Position numbers and translations under genes: made by a program. From Magnetococcus marinus MC-1 (GTDB taxonomy: Bacteria; Pseudomonadota; Magnetococcia; Magnetococcales; Magnetococcaceae), in the NCBI RefSeq assembly GCF_000014865.1, contig NC_008576.1, forward strand, positions 3,376,001 to 3,440,000: DNA of 64,000 bases. The letters are read 5' to 3'. The first letter of the stretch is position 1; every line of letters begins with the position of its first letter. The notes beneath the pieces are model-generated. The model was given only the letters and a program-made list of their open reading frames with translations, was not told the DNA's origin and made no database searches. Positions 30,101-38,262 of the stretch are shown one piece after another.

Positions 30101-33100
30101 GATCGCTTCGTTATCTCCACTTAAGCTGGTACCGGTAATGGTAACACTGTCGGTGCTGTCCGAACCGATGGAGACACCAGTGAGATAGATACCATCAAAA
30201 TCTGCCGAACTTCCGGTCAGGGTGATCGCACCACTGGTGGTGGTGTTGATGGTGGCATCTTCGGCATAGATACCCTCGATACCATTGGCCCCTTCACCGG
30301 TGATGCTAATATCTCCCCCATCGGCGGTAAAGGTCCCCAGCAGGTAAACACCTCCGTTACCGTAGGTATCATCCCCCACAATGGTCAATCCACCGCTACC
30401 GGCACTAAAGCTGTTGGTGGATGTATTACTTTCAAAGCCATGCCATGCACCGGCGGCATAGCCCGTTATGGTTATACTGCCACTGGCAGAGGTCTCTAAT
30501 GTGCTATAATTTTCCAGGTAAACACCCTTATTGTCGCCACTTAAGCTGGTTCCGGTAATGGTGATGCTGCTGGTGGAGTCAGAACCGATGTTTGTGTAGG
30601 CGAGGTTAATGCCATTACCATCGTCTGAGGTGCCGGTGAGGGTAATGGTGCCCGTTGTGTCAATGGTGACATCGTTGCCATAAATGCCATCAAAATTGTT
30701 GGTACCAACGCCGGTGATAACGACATCCCCCCCTTCCGAGGAAAATGTCCCCCGCAGCGAAACCGCGCCATTGCCCTGGGTATCATCACCGGTGATGGTC
30801 AATCCGCCGCTACCGGCGGTAACGGTGATACCGTTGTAGTTGCTTTGGAACCCCTGATCACCGCCTGAACCATAGCCGGTTAGGGTGATGCTGCCGCTGG
30901 ATGAGGTGTCAATATCCGTTTCGCCAACCAGATAGATGCCCTCATTATCGCCGCTGTTGCTGGTTCCGGTAATGGTGATGCTGTCGGTGGTATCAGAACC
31001 GATGGTAACAGCGTTGGCGTAGAAACCTTCGGCATCGGCAGAACTGGCAACAATGGTAATGTTGCCGCTGGTCAGGGTATTGATGGTCGCACTGCTGCCA
31101 TAGAATCCCTCTTTGCCACCCCCCCCAGCCGCAGTGATCACAATATCGCCAGCTTCGGCGGTGAAGGTTCCCTTAAGATAAACAGCGCCGTTGCCTTGGG
31201 CATCATCACCGGTGATGGTCAGGCCACCACTACCTGCCGTAAAACTGTTATCGCTGTCATTACTTTGCACCGCCTCTTGGTCACCGGTCCCGTAGCCGGT
31301 GATGGTAATGGTGCCGCTGGATGAGGTATCAAAAGAGCTGTCTGAGTAGACATAGACCCCCTCATTATTGCCACTTTCGCTGGTACCGGTAATGGTGATT
31401 GCGCTGGTGGCATCTGAGCCAAAGGTGGAATTTTTAATATAGATACCATCATCATCCGCACTGACACCGGTAAGGGTAATCGTTCCACTGCTGATCGTAT
31501 TGATGGTGGCATACGAAACATACATACTCTCTTGACCATCCTCCCCAGCCGCAGTGATCACAATATCGCCCGTTTCGGTGGTGAAAGTGCCGATGATATT
31601 TACCGCACCGTTGCCGTAGGTGTTATCCCCAGTGATGGTCAAACCACTGCCCGCCGTAAAGCTGTTGCTACTAATGTTGCTTTGAAACCCTTCATTGTCA
31701 CCTGAACCGTAACCGGTAATGGTGATCGAACCATCAGACGACGTATCAAAGCTGCTACCCGAATCAATAAAGATCCCGTTACCAGCGTTACTTAAGCTGG
31801 TTCCAGTCAGGGTAATGGAATCCGTGGCATCGGAGCCAACGGTCACCCCGTCAAGAGTAATGCCATTAGAATCCGCAGAGGTTCCGGTGAAGGTAATTTG
31901 ACCACTTGTCAGCGTGTCGAAGGTGGCGTTATAGGCATAGATTCCCTGCTTACCATTGGTACCGCTGCCAGTAATGGTGATATCCCCACCTTCCGTTGTA
32001 TAGGCGCCCTTTAAATAGACATAACCATTGCCTTCGGCATCATCCCCAATGATGGTCAACCCCCCACTACCGGCCGTGATGACGGTATTGGTGTCATTGC
32101 TTTGAAAGCCCTGCTCCACCCCGGTGCCATAGCCGGTAATGGTGATGGAGCCGGTAGCGGAGGTATCCAATGTGGTGGTATTGGTAAAAAAGAGCCCTTC
32201 TGCATCGCCACTTTTAGCGGTACCGGTAATGGTGATGCTGGTGGTGTCATCCGAGCCCAGCGTCAACCCGGAGGCGTAAACACCTATGCCACCATCGGCC
32301 AGATCGGTTCCATCGCCACCGATACCAGACAATTCAATGGTTCCACCCACAGCATTGATGGTTCCGGAGAGTTGTAGACCGTCAGCACTACCCGTGTAGT
32401 TCTGGCCGGCCACGACGACGCCACCAGAACCGGAAATGATGGATTGGGTCCCCCCATCATTGGTATCGACCCCCTCCCCCAAACCATAAGCGTAGCCGAT
32501 GATGGCAATTAGGCCACTGCCCCCCACTCCGCTACCGGTACGTATCACGGTATCATCTTCAAGATGTACCCCGTTGCGGTCGCCACCATCCCCAGCATCA
32601 GCCGTAGGACCGGTCCCGTTTATGCCGATGCTGCCATCGCCGGTGGTTTCGATCAAAGAGCCATTAATTCGAACCCCTGAAGCGTTGGCGGTATCACTGG
32701 TCACATCCCCAGGGCTGAAATCCCCCCCGGTTCCTGTTAGGACAATCATGCCATCTTCGGCTTGTAAATGGGCACCAATGACACTGTCATCCCCAAAGGC
32801 GACGCCAGACTCGTCGGCAGAGGCGTTGGCACCGTTATCCGCCACCATACCGACAATGGCAATGACACCATCACCACTGGTGATGATGCGGGTGCTAGGG
32901 GCCGATGCGCTACCGGTGCTACTCTTTATCAAAACGCCTTCGGCTTTTTCCCCCGTTCCAACCATCATTATGCTGCCTCCGGCGGCATCAATGGTGCTGT
33001 CGCCTTCAATCAGGATGCCCCGACCTGTCCCCCCACTCTTACCCTGTCCATAGATCGTGACACTGCCTCCACCGGTGGAAATGGTACCGTCTAAGTAAAA

Positions 33101-34873
33101 CCCGTTGGCATAATCGGCCCCACCCATGGCATTACCCGAATAGTCAGACTGGCCGCCAGCCGCAAAATAACCGCCGTTGGTGGTAATGCTGCTGTCACCG
33201 CTGATGACGATAGCACCGTCGCTGGAGCTGTTGTAATCGGCATAGAAAGCCACACCCAATTCATTGGATATGGAGGTAATGCTGTGTCCATCCATCACAA
33301 TATTGCCGTAGGCGTACAGGATCAGGCTTGCATCATCCCCTGACGTTTTGCTGATGTCGGCATTGATGATGATGTCACCATCCTCTGCATTGGTACCCGC
33401 TGAGGCCGTTTGAATCTTCACAACAACCCCAGCATTAAGCTGAGCTTCGATGGTGGCCACATCAATTTGGGAACCATCGTCAGTCGAGGTATAGGTTGGA
33501 GCGGAAGAGTCATCCAAATTGGACGTAGCGTTGGTAATCTCAATATTGTTGGGGTCCAGCAACCACAAACCACCGGCCCCTTTTGGCGCATCCAGTGCCA
33601 GTTGAATGCCGGTCACATCCAGATGGTGTCCAGAGGTCTCAACTTGGCCCCCATCACCACCCTGCTCTCCCCCTTTGGCCTCCACCACCCCATGCACACG
33701 GGTCTTACCTTCAACATTGTGGATATCGGACCACACCACGACGGTTCCACCATCCCCGCTGTCGGTTGCATTAGCCTTTAGCTCTGCCCCTTGTTCCACA
33801 ACCGTCTGCTGGGATTGGGCCACATCCGGATTACTGTTTTGCCAACTGCCCCCCACCTGAATCTCACCCCCCCCAGTAGCACCGGAGGCATTCAGCCTGG
33901 CCCCACTGGCGATCGTGGTGGTCTCACCGGTCATGGTGATGCTGCCCCCTTTGGCCTGTTCAGAGGTCACATCCAGCGTTCCAGCATTGGTCACATCCCC
34001 ACCAGCGGCGGTCAAAAAGATACGCCCCCCCTGGGTGGTGATCCCCCCAGCCTCCACGGTGCCGCTGTTGTTGACCACCGCCCGATGCACCGCATCAACC
34101 CCTTTGGCAGAAAGCAGCGCCACTCCACCGGAAGCCATCACCAGTCCTTTATTTTCCGCCAGGGCATCCAGGGTCCCTTTATGCACCGTTAGCTTGATCA
34201 GACTGTCTCCATAAAGATCCACACTGACCTCATCCCCAGCCGCCAGGACCGCTGTGCCTTTTGGGGCTGAGATATCCCCCTCATTGCGCACCCTGGGTGA
34301 GAGCAAGGCAATATATCCCCCTTCAGCCGCATTCAAGCTGCCCCAGTTTTCGATGCTTCCTGTGCTCTCACCAGCAGAAAAGCGATAATTCTCCTGCATA
34401 AAATCGTCATCGGAGAGGTCAAGAGTGGAAGCCACCAGACCACCTACCTCAATACGGGCATTCTGGCCAAAAATCACCCCTGATGGGTTGATGAGAAAAA
34501 CCTGACCATTGGCGTTCAAGCGTCCAAAGATCTCACTGGCCCCAGCACTCATGACCCGGTTTAAGGCAATACTTGAGGCACTTGGCTGCTGAAACGTCAC
34601 CTGGGCATCCGCCCCGATCTGAAAGCTCTCCCAATTGGCGATCAGCTTACTGCTGGTCTGCTCAATGACCATATTGACGCCCGATTGATAGATACTCCCC
34701 TCGCCAACGGTGATGTTTCCTCCCGTTGGCAGAGCATCCATTGCTGGTGCAGCCCAAAGATCGGTTCTTGGGGTGGGCAGCAAAAGCAGGGTGAGAAGGG
34801 ATAAAAGCCCACGTCTACGTGGAAAAATAGCTGTTTTTTGGACAGAACACTCTCTTTTATGATCTATATGCAT
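24104..34873 (-). CDS. giant two-partner secretion exoprotein (filamentous haemagglutinin-like) with MBG repeats
   Basis: The 3589-residue protein has an N-terminal signal (about 1-42; RRRGLLSLLTLLLLP). A TPS secretion domain follows (about 45-290), with NITVGEGSI, NPSGVIFGQNARI and VGGLVASTLDL, which direct FHA-type adhesins to their transporter. A long Gly/Ser/Thr/Asp-rich beta-helical region contains about seven near-complete 140-residue repeats plus degenerate flanking ones. Near the C-terminus are ten MBG-type repeats of 83 residues. It is likely exported to the cell surface as an adhesin or filament. The transporter gene lies 50 bp upstream on the same strand, the classical order. Confidence 0.93.
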   Translation of the reverse strand: MHIDHKRECSVQKTAIFPRRRGLLSLLTLLLLPTPRTDLWAAPAMDALPTGGNITVGEGSIYQSGVNMVIEQTSSKLIANWESFQIGADAQVTFQQPSASSIALNRVMSAGASEIFGRLNANGQVFLINPSGVIFGQNARIEVGGLVASTLDLSDDDFMQENYRFSAGESTGSIENWGSLNAAEGGYIALLSPRVRNEGDISAPKGTAVLAAGDEVSVDLYGDSLIKLTVHKGTLDALAENKGLVMASGGVALLSAKGVDAVHRAVVNNSGTVEAGGITTQGGRIFLTAAGGDVTNAGTLDVTSEQAKGGSITMTGETTTIASGARLNASGATGGGEIQVGGSWQNSNPDVAQSQQTVVEQGAELKANATDSGDGGTVVVWSDIHNVEGKTRVHGVVEAKGGEQGGDGGQVETSGHHLDVTGIQLALDAPKGAGGLWLLDPNNIEITNATSNLDDSSAPTYTSTDDGSQIDVATIEAQLNAGVVVKIQTASAGTNAEDGDIIINADISKTSGDDASLILYAYGNIVMDGHSITSISNELGVAFYADYNSSSDGAIVISGDSSITTNGGYFAAGGQSDYSGNAMGGADYANGFYLDGTISTGGGSVTIYGQGKSGGTGRGILIEGDSTIDAAGGSIMMVGTGEKAEGVLIKSSTGSASAPSTRIITSGDGVIAIVGMVADNGANASADESGVAFGDDSVIGAHLQAEDGMIVLTGTGGDFSPGDVTSDTANASGVRINGSLIETTGDGSIGINGTGPTADAGDGGDRNGVHLEDDTVIRTGSGVGGSGLIAIIGYAYGLGEGVDTNDGGTQSIISGSGGVVVAGQNYTGSADGLQLSGTINAVGGTIELSGIGGDGTDLADGGIGVYASGLTLGSDDTTSITITGTAKSGDAEGLFFTNTTTLDTSATGSITITGYGTGVEQGFQSNDTNTVITAGSGGLTIIGDDAEGNGYVYLKGAYTTEGGDITITGSGTNGKQGIYAYNATFDTLTSGQITFTGTSADSNGITLDGVTVGSDATDSITLTGTSLSNAGNGIFIDSGSSFDTSSDGSITITGYGSGDNEGFQSNISSNSFTAGSGLTITGDNTYGNGAVNIIGTFTTETGDIVITAAGEDGQESMYVSYATINTISSGTITLTGVSADDDGIYIKNSTFGSDATSAITITGTSESGNNEGVYVYSDSSFDTSSSGTITITGYGTGDQEAVQSNDSDNSFTAGSGGLTITGDDAQGNGAVYLKGTFTAEAGDIVITAAGGGGKEGFYGSSATINTLTSGNITIVASSADAEGFYANAVTIGSDTTDSITITGTSNSGDNEGIYLVGETDIDTSSSGSITLTGYGSGGDQGFQSNYNGITVTAGSGGLTITGDDTQGNGAVSLRGTFSSEGGDVVITGVGTNNFDGIYGNDVTIDTTGTITLTGTSDDGNGINLAYTNIGSDSTSSITITGTSLSGDNKGVYLENYSTLETSASGSITITGYAAGAWHGFESNTSTNSFSAGSGGLTIVGDDTYGNGGVYLLGTFTADGGDISITGEGANGIEGIYAEDATINTTTSGAITLTGSSADFDGIYLTGVSIGSDSTDSVTITGTSLSGDNEAIFVTGSSSLETSSSGSMTLTGAAAGAWQGFQSYSTGNTFSAGSGGLTIVGDDTYGNGGVTLVGSFTADGGDITITGKGANGLEAIYAEDATINTTTSGSITLTGSAADSDGIYLSSVSIGSDTTDSVTLTGTSLSGDNRGIYLTSATSMDTSASGSMTITGYGSGSKQGFRSHHVDNSMTAGSGGLTIVGDNTYGNGGLYLRGTFTAEGGDISITGAGADGLNGIYGDNVTINNITSGSITLTGTSSDSDGLSGSEMVIGSDATDSVSITGYSTADFYTGIYFGPSNTVESAADGSITVTGAGTGVFGYGVTFDDSTSTFSAGSGGLTIEGDATQGNGALFLAGSFTAVGGDIVVTGDATSILAGIHAIAATMTTTTSGNITLTGTSEGGDGIYFGSSSASTLTTAASGTMTVTGTGSVGGEGVAIHNTTLSAGSGGLTVTGTGGDSGHGVYLWEDTTLQATSGDISIVGTAGSTSANGVTIDSDDGLVVVQTVTAGHITITGSSTMDDGIEVRSDTGHTATISAAGSGNTTLEGTASNSDADDRGIELNDVAITTESGDITLTGQSASSSEGIGISEGNVSISSTDSGSITLIADRVDLTGSSNSISSSGVLLIQPYSASSAIEIGGSGGDLNLAASVFSDTLADGFSYIQIGDSDNSGGITVAGATSVADSLRLIQGSGNITLNDSLTISTAGDYLQLHTTGSGSQGGGGAIVADNLELLGSGGSYVLTAATSSTGNNVATLAADTGSVTYKDQDALTINSVNTTTGITATGRIAITTMSDADAADLTLSGDLSTTDTSTTAIVLNAGEDEAAGQTTLADSRADILYDYVIISTGADGVVTLLTGSINGSSALATALGSGSGRFRYGSDETTTNYMTALESGVNVVYREQPTLTLTPDAYETSYGDGVNPTAFSMSSGTLENGDSFIDPDSYTIASTGSSSSNVGSYDLSFSSLSSTNSLGYALSGATRTDGHTISTAALTITAENDSKTYDGDAYSGGNGVSYSGFVNDEESAVLGGSLSYGGTSQDATDAGSYTIIPSGLTSSNYAITFNNGTLTVNKAALSVTAENDSKTYDSEAYSGGNGVSYSGFVGDEDSAVLGGSISYGGTSQDATDAGSYSITPSGLTSDNYNISFNNGTLTVNQAALSITAENDSKTYDSEAYSGGNGVSYSGFVGDEDSAVLGGSISYGGTSQDATDAGSYSITPSGLTSSNYAITFNNGTLTVNKAALSVTAENDSKTYDSEAYSGGNGVSYSGFVGDEDSAVLGGSISYGGTSQDATDAGSYTIIPSGLTSSNYEITFNNGTLTVNKAALSVTAENDSKTYDSEAYSGGNGVSYSGFVGDEDSAVLGGSISYGGTSQDATDAGSYTIIPSGLTSSNYEITFNNGTLTVNKAALSVTAENDSKTYDSEAYSGGNGVSYSGFVGDEDSAVLGGSLSYGGTSQDATDAGSYSITPSGLTSDNYEISFNNGTLTVNKAALSVTAENDSKTYDSEAYSGGNGVSYSGFVGDEDSAVLGGSISYGGTSQDATDAGSYSITPSGLTSDNYNISFNNGTLTVNKAALSVTAENDSKTYDREAYSGGNGVSYSGFVGDEDSAVLGGSLSYGGTSQDATDAGSYTIIPSGLTSSNYEITFNNGTLTVNQAALSVTAENDGKTYDGNAYSGGNGVSYSGFVGDEDSAVLGGSLSYGGTSQDATDAGSYSITPGGLTSSNYAITFHDGTLSVNQVGLTVTANDDSKTYDGEGYTDGNGVVYSGFIDDEDSSVLGGELTYTGTSQGAVAVGTYAIMPSGLSATNYSFSYVAGSLSVLPKSYETNTPDTEADLVVAAPTQLEEIALSIPQTTQSIGEQDQIFSVVSGNETVVFLKDAQNGDIGGGMEDPKPVQVVAYRADTPPRVEDGFSVQAGQNAIRLRPLNRVDQEITSPGEAVFALGFTVQGAQGEVSFSVNQTQQGIVIKPNGQAAATLLEGRRDKVIGVALLQLRQQGSVALEQLKTIYLDLP
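24675..27165 (-). repeat. ten tandem 249-bp repeats encoding MBG domains
   Basis: Units of 249 bp (83 codons) contain TAENDSKTYD, GGNGVSYSGF, SAVLGGS, SYGGTSQDATDAGSY and NNGTLTVN. The inner eight are nearly identical at the DNA level, while the outer two diverge (the last has ANDDSKTYDGEGY). A related, more diverged unit with PDAYETSYGDGV precedes them. Near-identity implies recent expansion or gene conversion, and copy number may vary between strains. Confidence 0.92.
28960..32420 (-). repeat. about 420-bp tandem repeats encoding a 140-residue beta-helix unit
   Basis: Each unit contains AGSGGLTI-GD, TYGNG, a GTFT-EGGDI-ITG strand, ATINT-TSG-ITLTG, IGSD-TDS-TITGTS, and SGDN-GIY followed by SGSITITGYG. 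I count seven near-complete units spaced about 420 bp apart, with degenerate copies at both ends. The units are more diverged than the MBG array, so this expansion is older. Confidence 0.85.
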
Positions 34874-34923
34874 CTTAAATCACCCTTGATTGATCATCTG
34901 AATGGGCATGCTGGTCTGAGACA

Positions 34924-36735
34924 TTAAAAAGCATGGGAGTAGGAGAGCCACATACGCGTGTCATACTGGGTTCCATCACCATCCAGATTGGTGCTGCTGT
35001 CCCGCCCTGGATGGTCACCAAGGGTTCGGGTCAGCTGTAGGTTGAACTCCGACTTGCCAGCGGTTCCCACCAGAACACCCAGACCATATCCGGAGAGGCT
35101 GTAGCTGTTGGGTGTAGAGAGGACGAGATTGTCAGGGTCGGCATATTGATGGACATTCCCCCAGTCATAGAACGCGGTCAGCTGCACACGTCCAAGCGGG
35201 GTATCCTCAGCAGCCAGATAGCGCGCATTCAGGTTCACCATCATTCCATGGTCACCGGAGGCCTCCCCAACGGGATAGGCACGGATACCAGAGGGACCAC
35301 CCAGTTGAAACTTTTCTGAGGTGGACAGGTTTTTTGAGGCATATTGGCCGGAGAGATCGGCTAGAAAAGTCAGATTTTTACCAGCCCGCTGGATGCGTCG
35401 CACGCGCACAGAAAGCTTGCCATAGCCGCCATGGGCATGAGGGCCTGTGGAGGATTGATCGGCATCATAGGCCGAGGTCAAACCACTCAGATCCAGATCC
35501 CCTACCTCATAGCTCATGGAGCCTGAAGTGAACCCACCACGCCAAAACGTGTCGGTCACACTACCATTCATACCTGCTTTAAAAATGGCCAGTTTTTTAT
35601 CGTTGGTGGCACTACCCAGGGACTCATCATCCAGCTTTTTATACACAAAGCCGGTGGTGAGATTGAGGGTTTGGCTACGGTTTAAAAGCAGCGGGTAGGA
35701 GGCCCCCAAAGTCAACTGGGCGGCATGGCCGATCTGTCGTAGCGTTTCAAAGGAGCCGCCTGCTCTATAGCTTAACAGGTTGCCACCGACACTCACCTTC
35801 CATCCAGAATCACCAACGGGGAGATTCGCGTTCATGGAGGCATAGTTGAAATAGCCCTCTCCCATGGATTTCATAATATTGAGGGAGAGTTGATCGCCGC
35901 GCTTCAAGGCGCTGTTCACATCCAACAACCCCATCATCCGCACGCGGCCAGTGAGTCGGTTACCGCCATTATCCACAAACAGCTTGGGTTTAAGCAGATC
36001 TCCCTGCTCCACATCCAGCACCATTTTGGTGGTATCCGGCTTGGAGCCCGCAGCCATATTGACGGAGGGCTTGATACCCGGCAGATCCTGGAGCAACAGC
36101 ACCCCACGCTCCACCTTTTGATCGGCAATCAAACCGCCAACGGGGTTAGCACTGGTAAAACGGCGTTTGATCAACTCTTCTGGGATCCGAAGATCATGCC
36201 CCTCCACATCCACATCATCTAAACGAACCTCATGAATCTGGATGGTGATGACACCATCCGTGATATCTTGAGGGGGTAATGTGGCATGGCTTAATTTGTA
36301 ACCACGATCACTAAAATAGTGATTGATCAGCCGCGTTAGCCCTTCTAACTCATTAAAATTCAACCTTTTGCCTTTTGTATGGGCCAGTAACGCCTGTAAA
36401 GCTTGCTCATCAGCCAGGGTTAATGCGCCTTGAAACTGAAAGCGGTTAACCTGAATTTTGACAGTCTGATTTCCACGCTGTACTGGTGCGGACTCTTCTG
36501 GCGTAACCTCTGGAATATCTTGAGGCAGGCTTTGCTGCAACTGCTGCTGTTCCATCTGGTTCAATTGTTGACCTGCACTGGGTATGGACTGAGCAAAGGA
36601 TGCGGGAATGGGGCAGATGCAAGCGACCAAACCGGCGATCATACATCGACGAACCATAGAATCATTCTTCGGCATATCAAATACTTTCGTCAGAGACGAC
36701 ATGTCAAAACCCAAAGAACGGCAAACGCTCAACAT
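34924..36735 (-). CDS. two-partner secretion outer-membrane transporter (FhaC/ShlB family)
   Basis: After a signal peptide (ending about ASFAQ) come a Gln-rich linker, POTRA domains (about 85-245; FQFQGALTLADEQALQALL, LIRLINHYFSDRGY-like segment, VTIQIHEVRLDDVDVEG) and a 16-strand barrel domain to the C-terminal SYSHAF, ending in Phe as outer-membrane proteins do. The barrel contains KFQLGGPSGIRAYPVGEASGD, matching the conserved RAY-containing motif that forms the periplasm-reaching loop. It secretes the giant exoprotein encoded downstream. The start is uncertain: ATGs at 36735, 36702 and 36675 all precede the signal peptide, and the last gives the most typical one. Confidence 0.92.
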   Translation of the reverse strand: MLSVCRSLGFDMSSLTKVFDMPKNDSMVRRCMIAGLVACICPIPASFAQSIPSAGQQLNQMEQQQLQQSLPQDIPEVTPEESAPVQRGNQTVKIQVNRFQFQGALTLADEQALQALLAHTKGKRLNFNELEGLTRLINHYFSDRGYKLSHATLPPQDITDGVITIQIHEVRLDDVDVEGHDLRIPEELIKRRFTSANPVGGLIADQKVERGVLLLQDLPGIKPSVNMAAGSKPDTTKMVLDVEQGDLLKPKLFVDNGGNRLTGRVRMMGLLDVNSALKRGDQLSLNIMKSMGEGYFNYASMNANLPVGDSGWKVSVGGNLLSYRAGGSFETLRQIGHAAQLTLGASYPLLLNRSQTLNLTTGFVYKKLDDESLGSATNDKKLAIFKAGMNGSVTDTFWRGGFTSGSMSYEVGDLDLSGLTSAYDADQSSTGPHAHGGYGKLSVRVRRIQRAGKNLTFLADLSGQYASKNLSTSEKFQLGGPSGIRAYPVGEASGDHGMMVNLNARYLAAEDTPLGRVQLTAFYDWGNVHQYADPDNLVLSTPNSYSLSGYGLGVLVGTAGKSEFNLQLTRTLGDHPGRDSSTNLDGDGTQYDTRMWLSYSHAF

Positions 36736-36991
36736 TGTCTCATGTGCCGATCACAGATACATGGCATGCCTATGCAACCACTATTTTCAATCTGTGATAT
36801 TGAGGAACCACCTAGGGATTTTCAAATCGCTGTCTGTTAACAATGGTAAACACGCAATAGAGGTGATCTGGATAGAGATGGAGGCTCTAAAGAGCTGTTT
36901 GGAGAGTCCTATCCAAATGTAGACGAAGATTGGAGGTAGTGAGATAGGGCAACAATGTGCTGGACATCAACTTTTTATCGGCCTGAAGATG
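36736..36991. other. region upstream of the secretion operon
   Basis: No gene is supported. It should hold the promoter of the transporter-exoprotein operon (minus strand), but I cannot point to a convincing promoter. It ends at the left terminus of an IS21-like element. Confidence 0.5.
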
Positions 36992-37873
36992 TGTCAATCG
37001 GCATTGAATACTGACCCCCCATCGGCGCGCAATATTGACCCCGGTGGGAAGGGAGATTTTCACCCCCTTTATTTCATTCGGTAGCTCTCATTTCCGGTCT
37101 TGATAATGTCGCAATGATGGGTGAGACGATCCAGCAGTGCCGTGGTCATTTTGGCATCCCCGAATACCTTGGGCCATTCACCGAAGGTCAGATTGGTGGT
37201 GACGATCAAGGAGGTCTGCTCATAAAGTTTGCTGATCAGATGGAACAGCAACGCGCCTCCAGTTTTAGAAAAAGGTCGATAGCCCAGTTCATCCAGTACC
37301 AACAGATGGGTGCGTAATAGCTTTTCAGCAAGTCGTCCAGCTAAACCATCAGCTTGCTCACGTTCCAGTTTGTTGACCAGATCGACCACGCTGAAGTAAC
37401 GACAACGCTTGCCCAGACGAATGCAGTTGGCGGCAACGGCAATCGCCAAGTGAGTCTTTCCGGTTCCTGTCCCGCCGACTAAAATGATATTGCCTGCACC
37501 ATCAAGGAATTCCCCATCATAGAGCGTGCGGATTCGCCCTTCATTAGCTGATGAGGCCGTAAAATCAAAGCTATCCAGATTTTTCTGCGAAGGGAATTTA
37601 GCGACTGACATCTGATCGTGGATAGATCGGACCTTTCGTTCTACCTGCTCAGCCTCAATCAATGCGCCCAGAATTTCATGAATCGTTCTGTTTCGCCGTT
37701 CATCCACCACCACCGCTTCATCAAAGGCTGCCACCATACCGTGCAACTTCAGCCTCTTGAGACCATCGATCAGTTCATGACGTCGCATGATGGCCGCCTA
37801 AAAAACGATTATGGGGGCATTTTTGCACGCCGTTTTTCCCCTCAAAGGGGTCATTATTGGATGCCGTTTAACA
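36992..37873. mobile_element. 882-bp IS21-like mini-element carrying only istB
   Basis: The left end (TGTCAATCGGCATTGAATAC, then TGACCCC) and the inverted right end (TGTTAAACGGCATCCAATAA, then TGACCCC) are imperfect terminal inverted repeats starting with TGT. Each is followed inside by a second GC-GCAA-ATGACCCC-like motif, as in the multiple end repeats of IS21. Between them lies only the helper ATPase gene; the istA transposase is missing. I see no clear target-site duplication. Confidence 0.72.
37069..37788 (-). CDS. istB: IS21-family helper ATPase IstB
   Basis: The 239-residue AAA+ protein has Walker [12 protein letters not shown], Walker [10 protein letters not shown], sensor region [19 protein letters not shown] and the closing [18 protein letters not shown], all diagnostic of IstB. 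It is full length and uninterrupted. IstB assembles on DNA and delivers target DNA to the IstA transposase; here no istA is adjacent, so the element could move only with IstA supplied in trans. Confidence 0.93.
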   Translation of the reverse strand: MRRHELIDGLKRLKLHGMVAAFDEAVVVDERRNRTIHEILGALIEAEQVERKVRSIHDQMSVAKFPSQKNLDSFDFTASSANEGRIRTLYDGEFLDGAGNIILVGGTGTGKTHLAIAVAANCIRLGKRCRYFSVVDLVNKLEREQADGLAGRLAEKLLRTHLLVLDELGYRPFSKTGGALLFHLISKLYEQTSLIVTTNLTFGEWPKVFGDAKMTTALLDRLTHHCDIIKTGNESYRMK

Positions 37874-38007
37874 GAAAACCGACCTGTCAAACGCCTCGGC
37901 TTTTAGAGAATGTGGGGGAGAAGAGAGAATAGTGGGGCAGAGAGGGCGTAAACAGAGAGTGGCGATCTATCGCTAACCATTGAATTTATTAGCAGATTTC
38001 AGACAAC

Positions 38008-38038
38008 AAAAAACCCCAGATTCGTTAGAACCTGAGGT
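38008..38038 (-). terminator. rho-independent terminator
   Basis: On the minus strand CCTCAGGTTC pairs with GAATCTGGGG (10 bp with G-U pairs), followed by six T residues. It lies downstream of the Rpn-family gene. Confidence 0.7.
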
Positions 38039-38262
38039 TATTGGTTGACCAAACGCCACCCTTTAGCAAACCTTCTCCGCCTATTTTTTAGGCATTTTTG
38101 TTTCGCAAGAGGGTCACACTCGCTACCCAAGAACTCTAGCAAAAATAAGTCACATCGCATTGATATTTATCAACAAAACAGCAAAAAAGCTTCCAATTCG
38201 ACCTCGAAAAGTTTGCTTCAAAGGTCCGCTCGCCCGATCACATAAATTCACGAACCCTGACC

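Noticed and set aside
32499-33053. Plus-strand frames inside the exoprotein gene (for example 32499-33053 and 28823-29365)
   Set aside because: They are shadows of the repetitive Gly/Ser/Thr-rich coding sequence on the minus strand, low in complexity and without domains.
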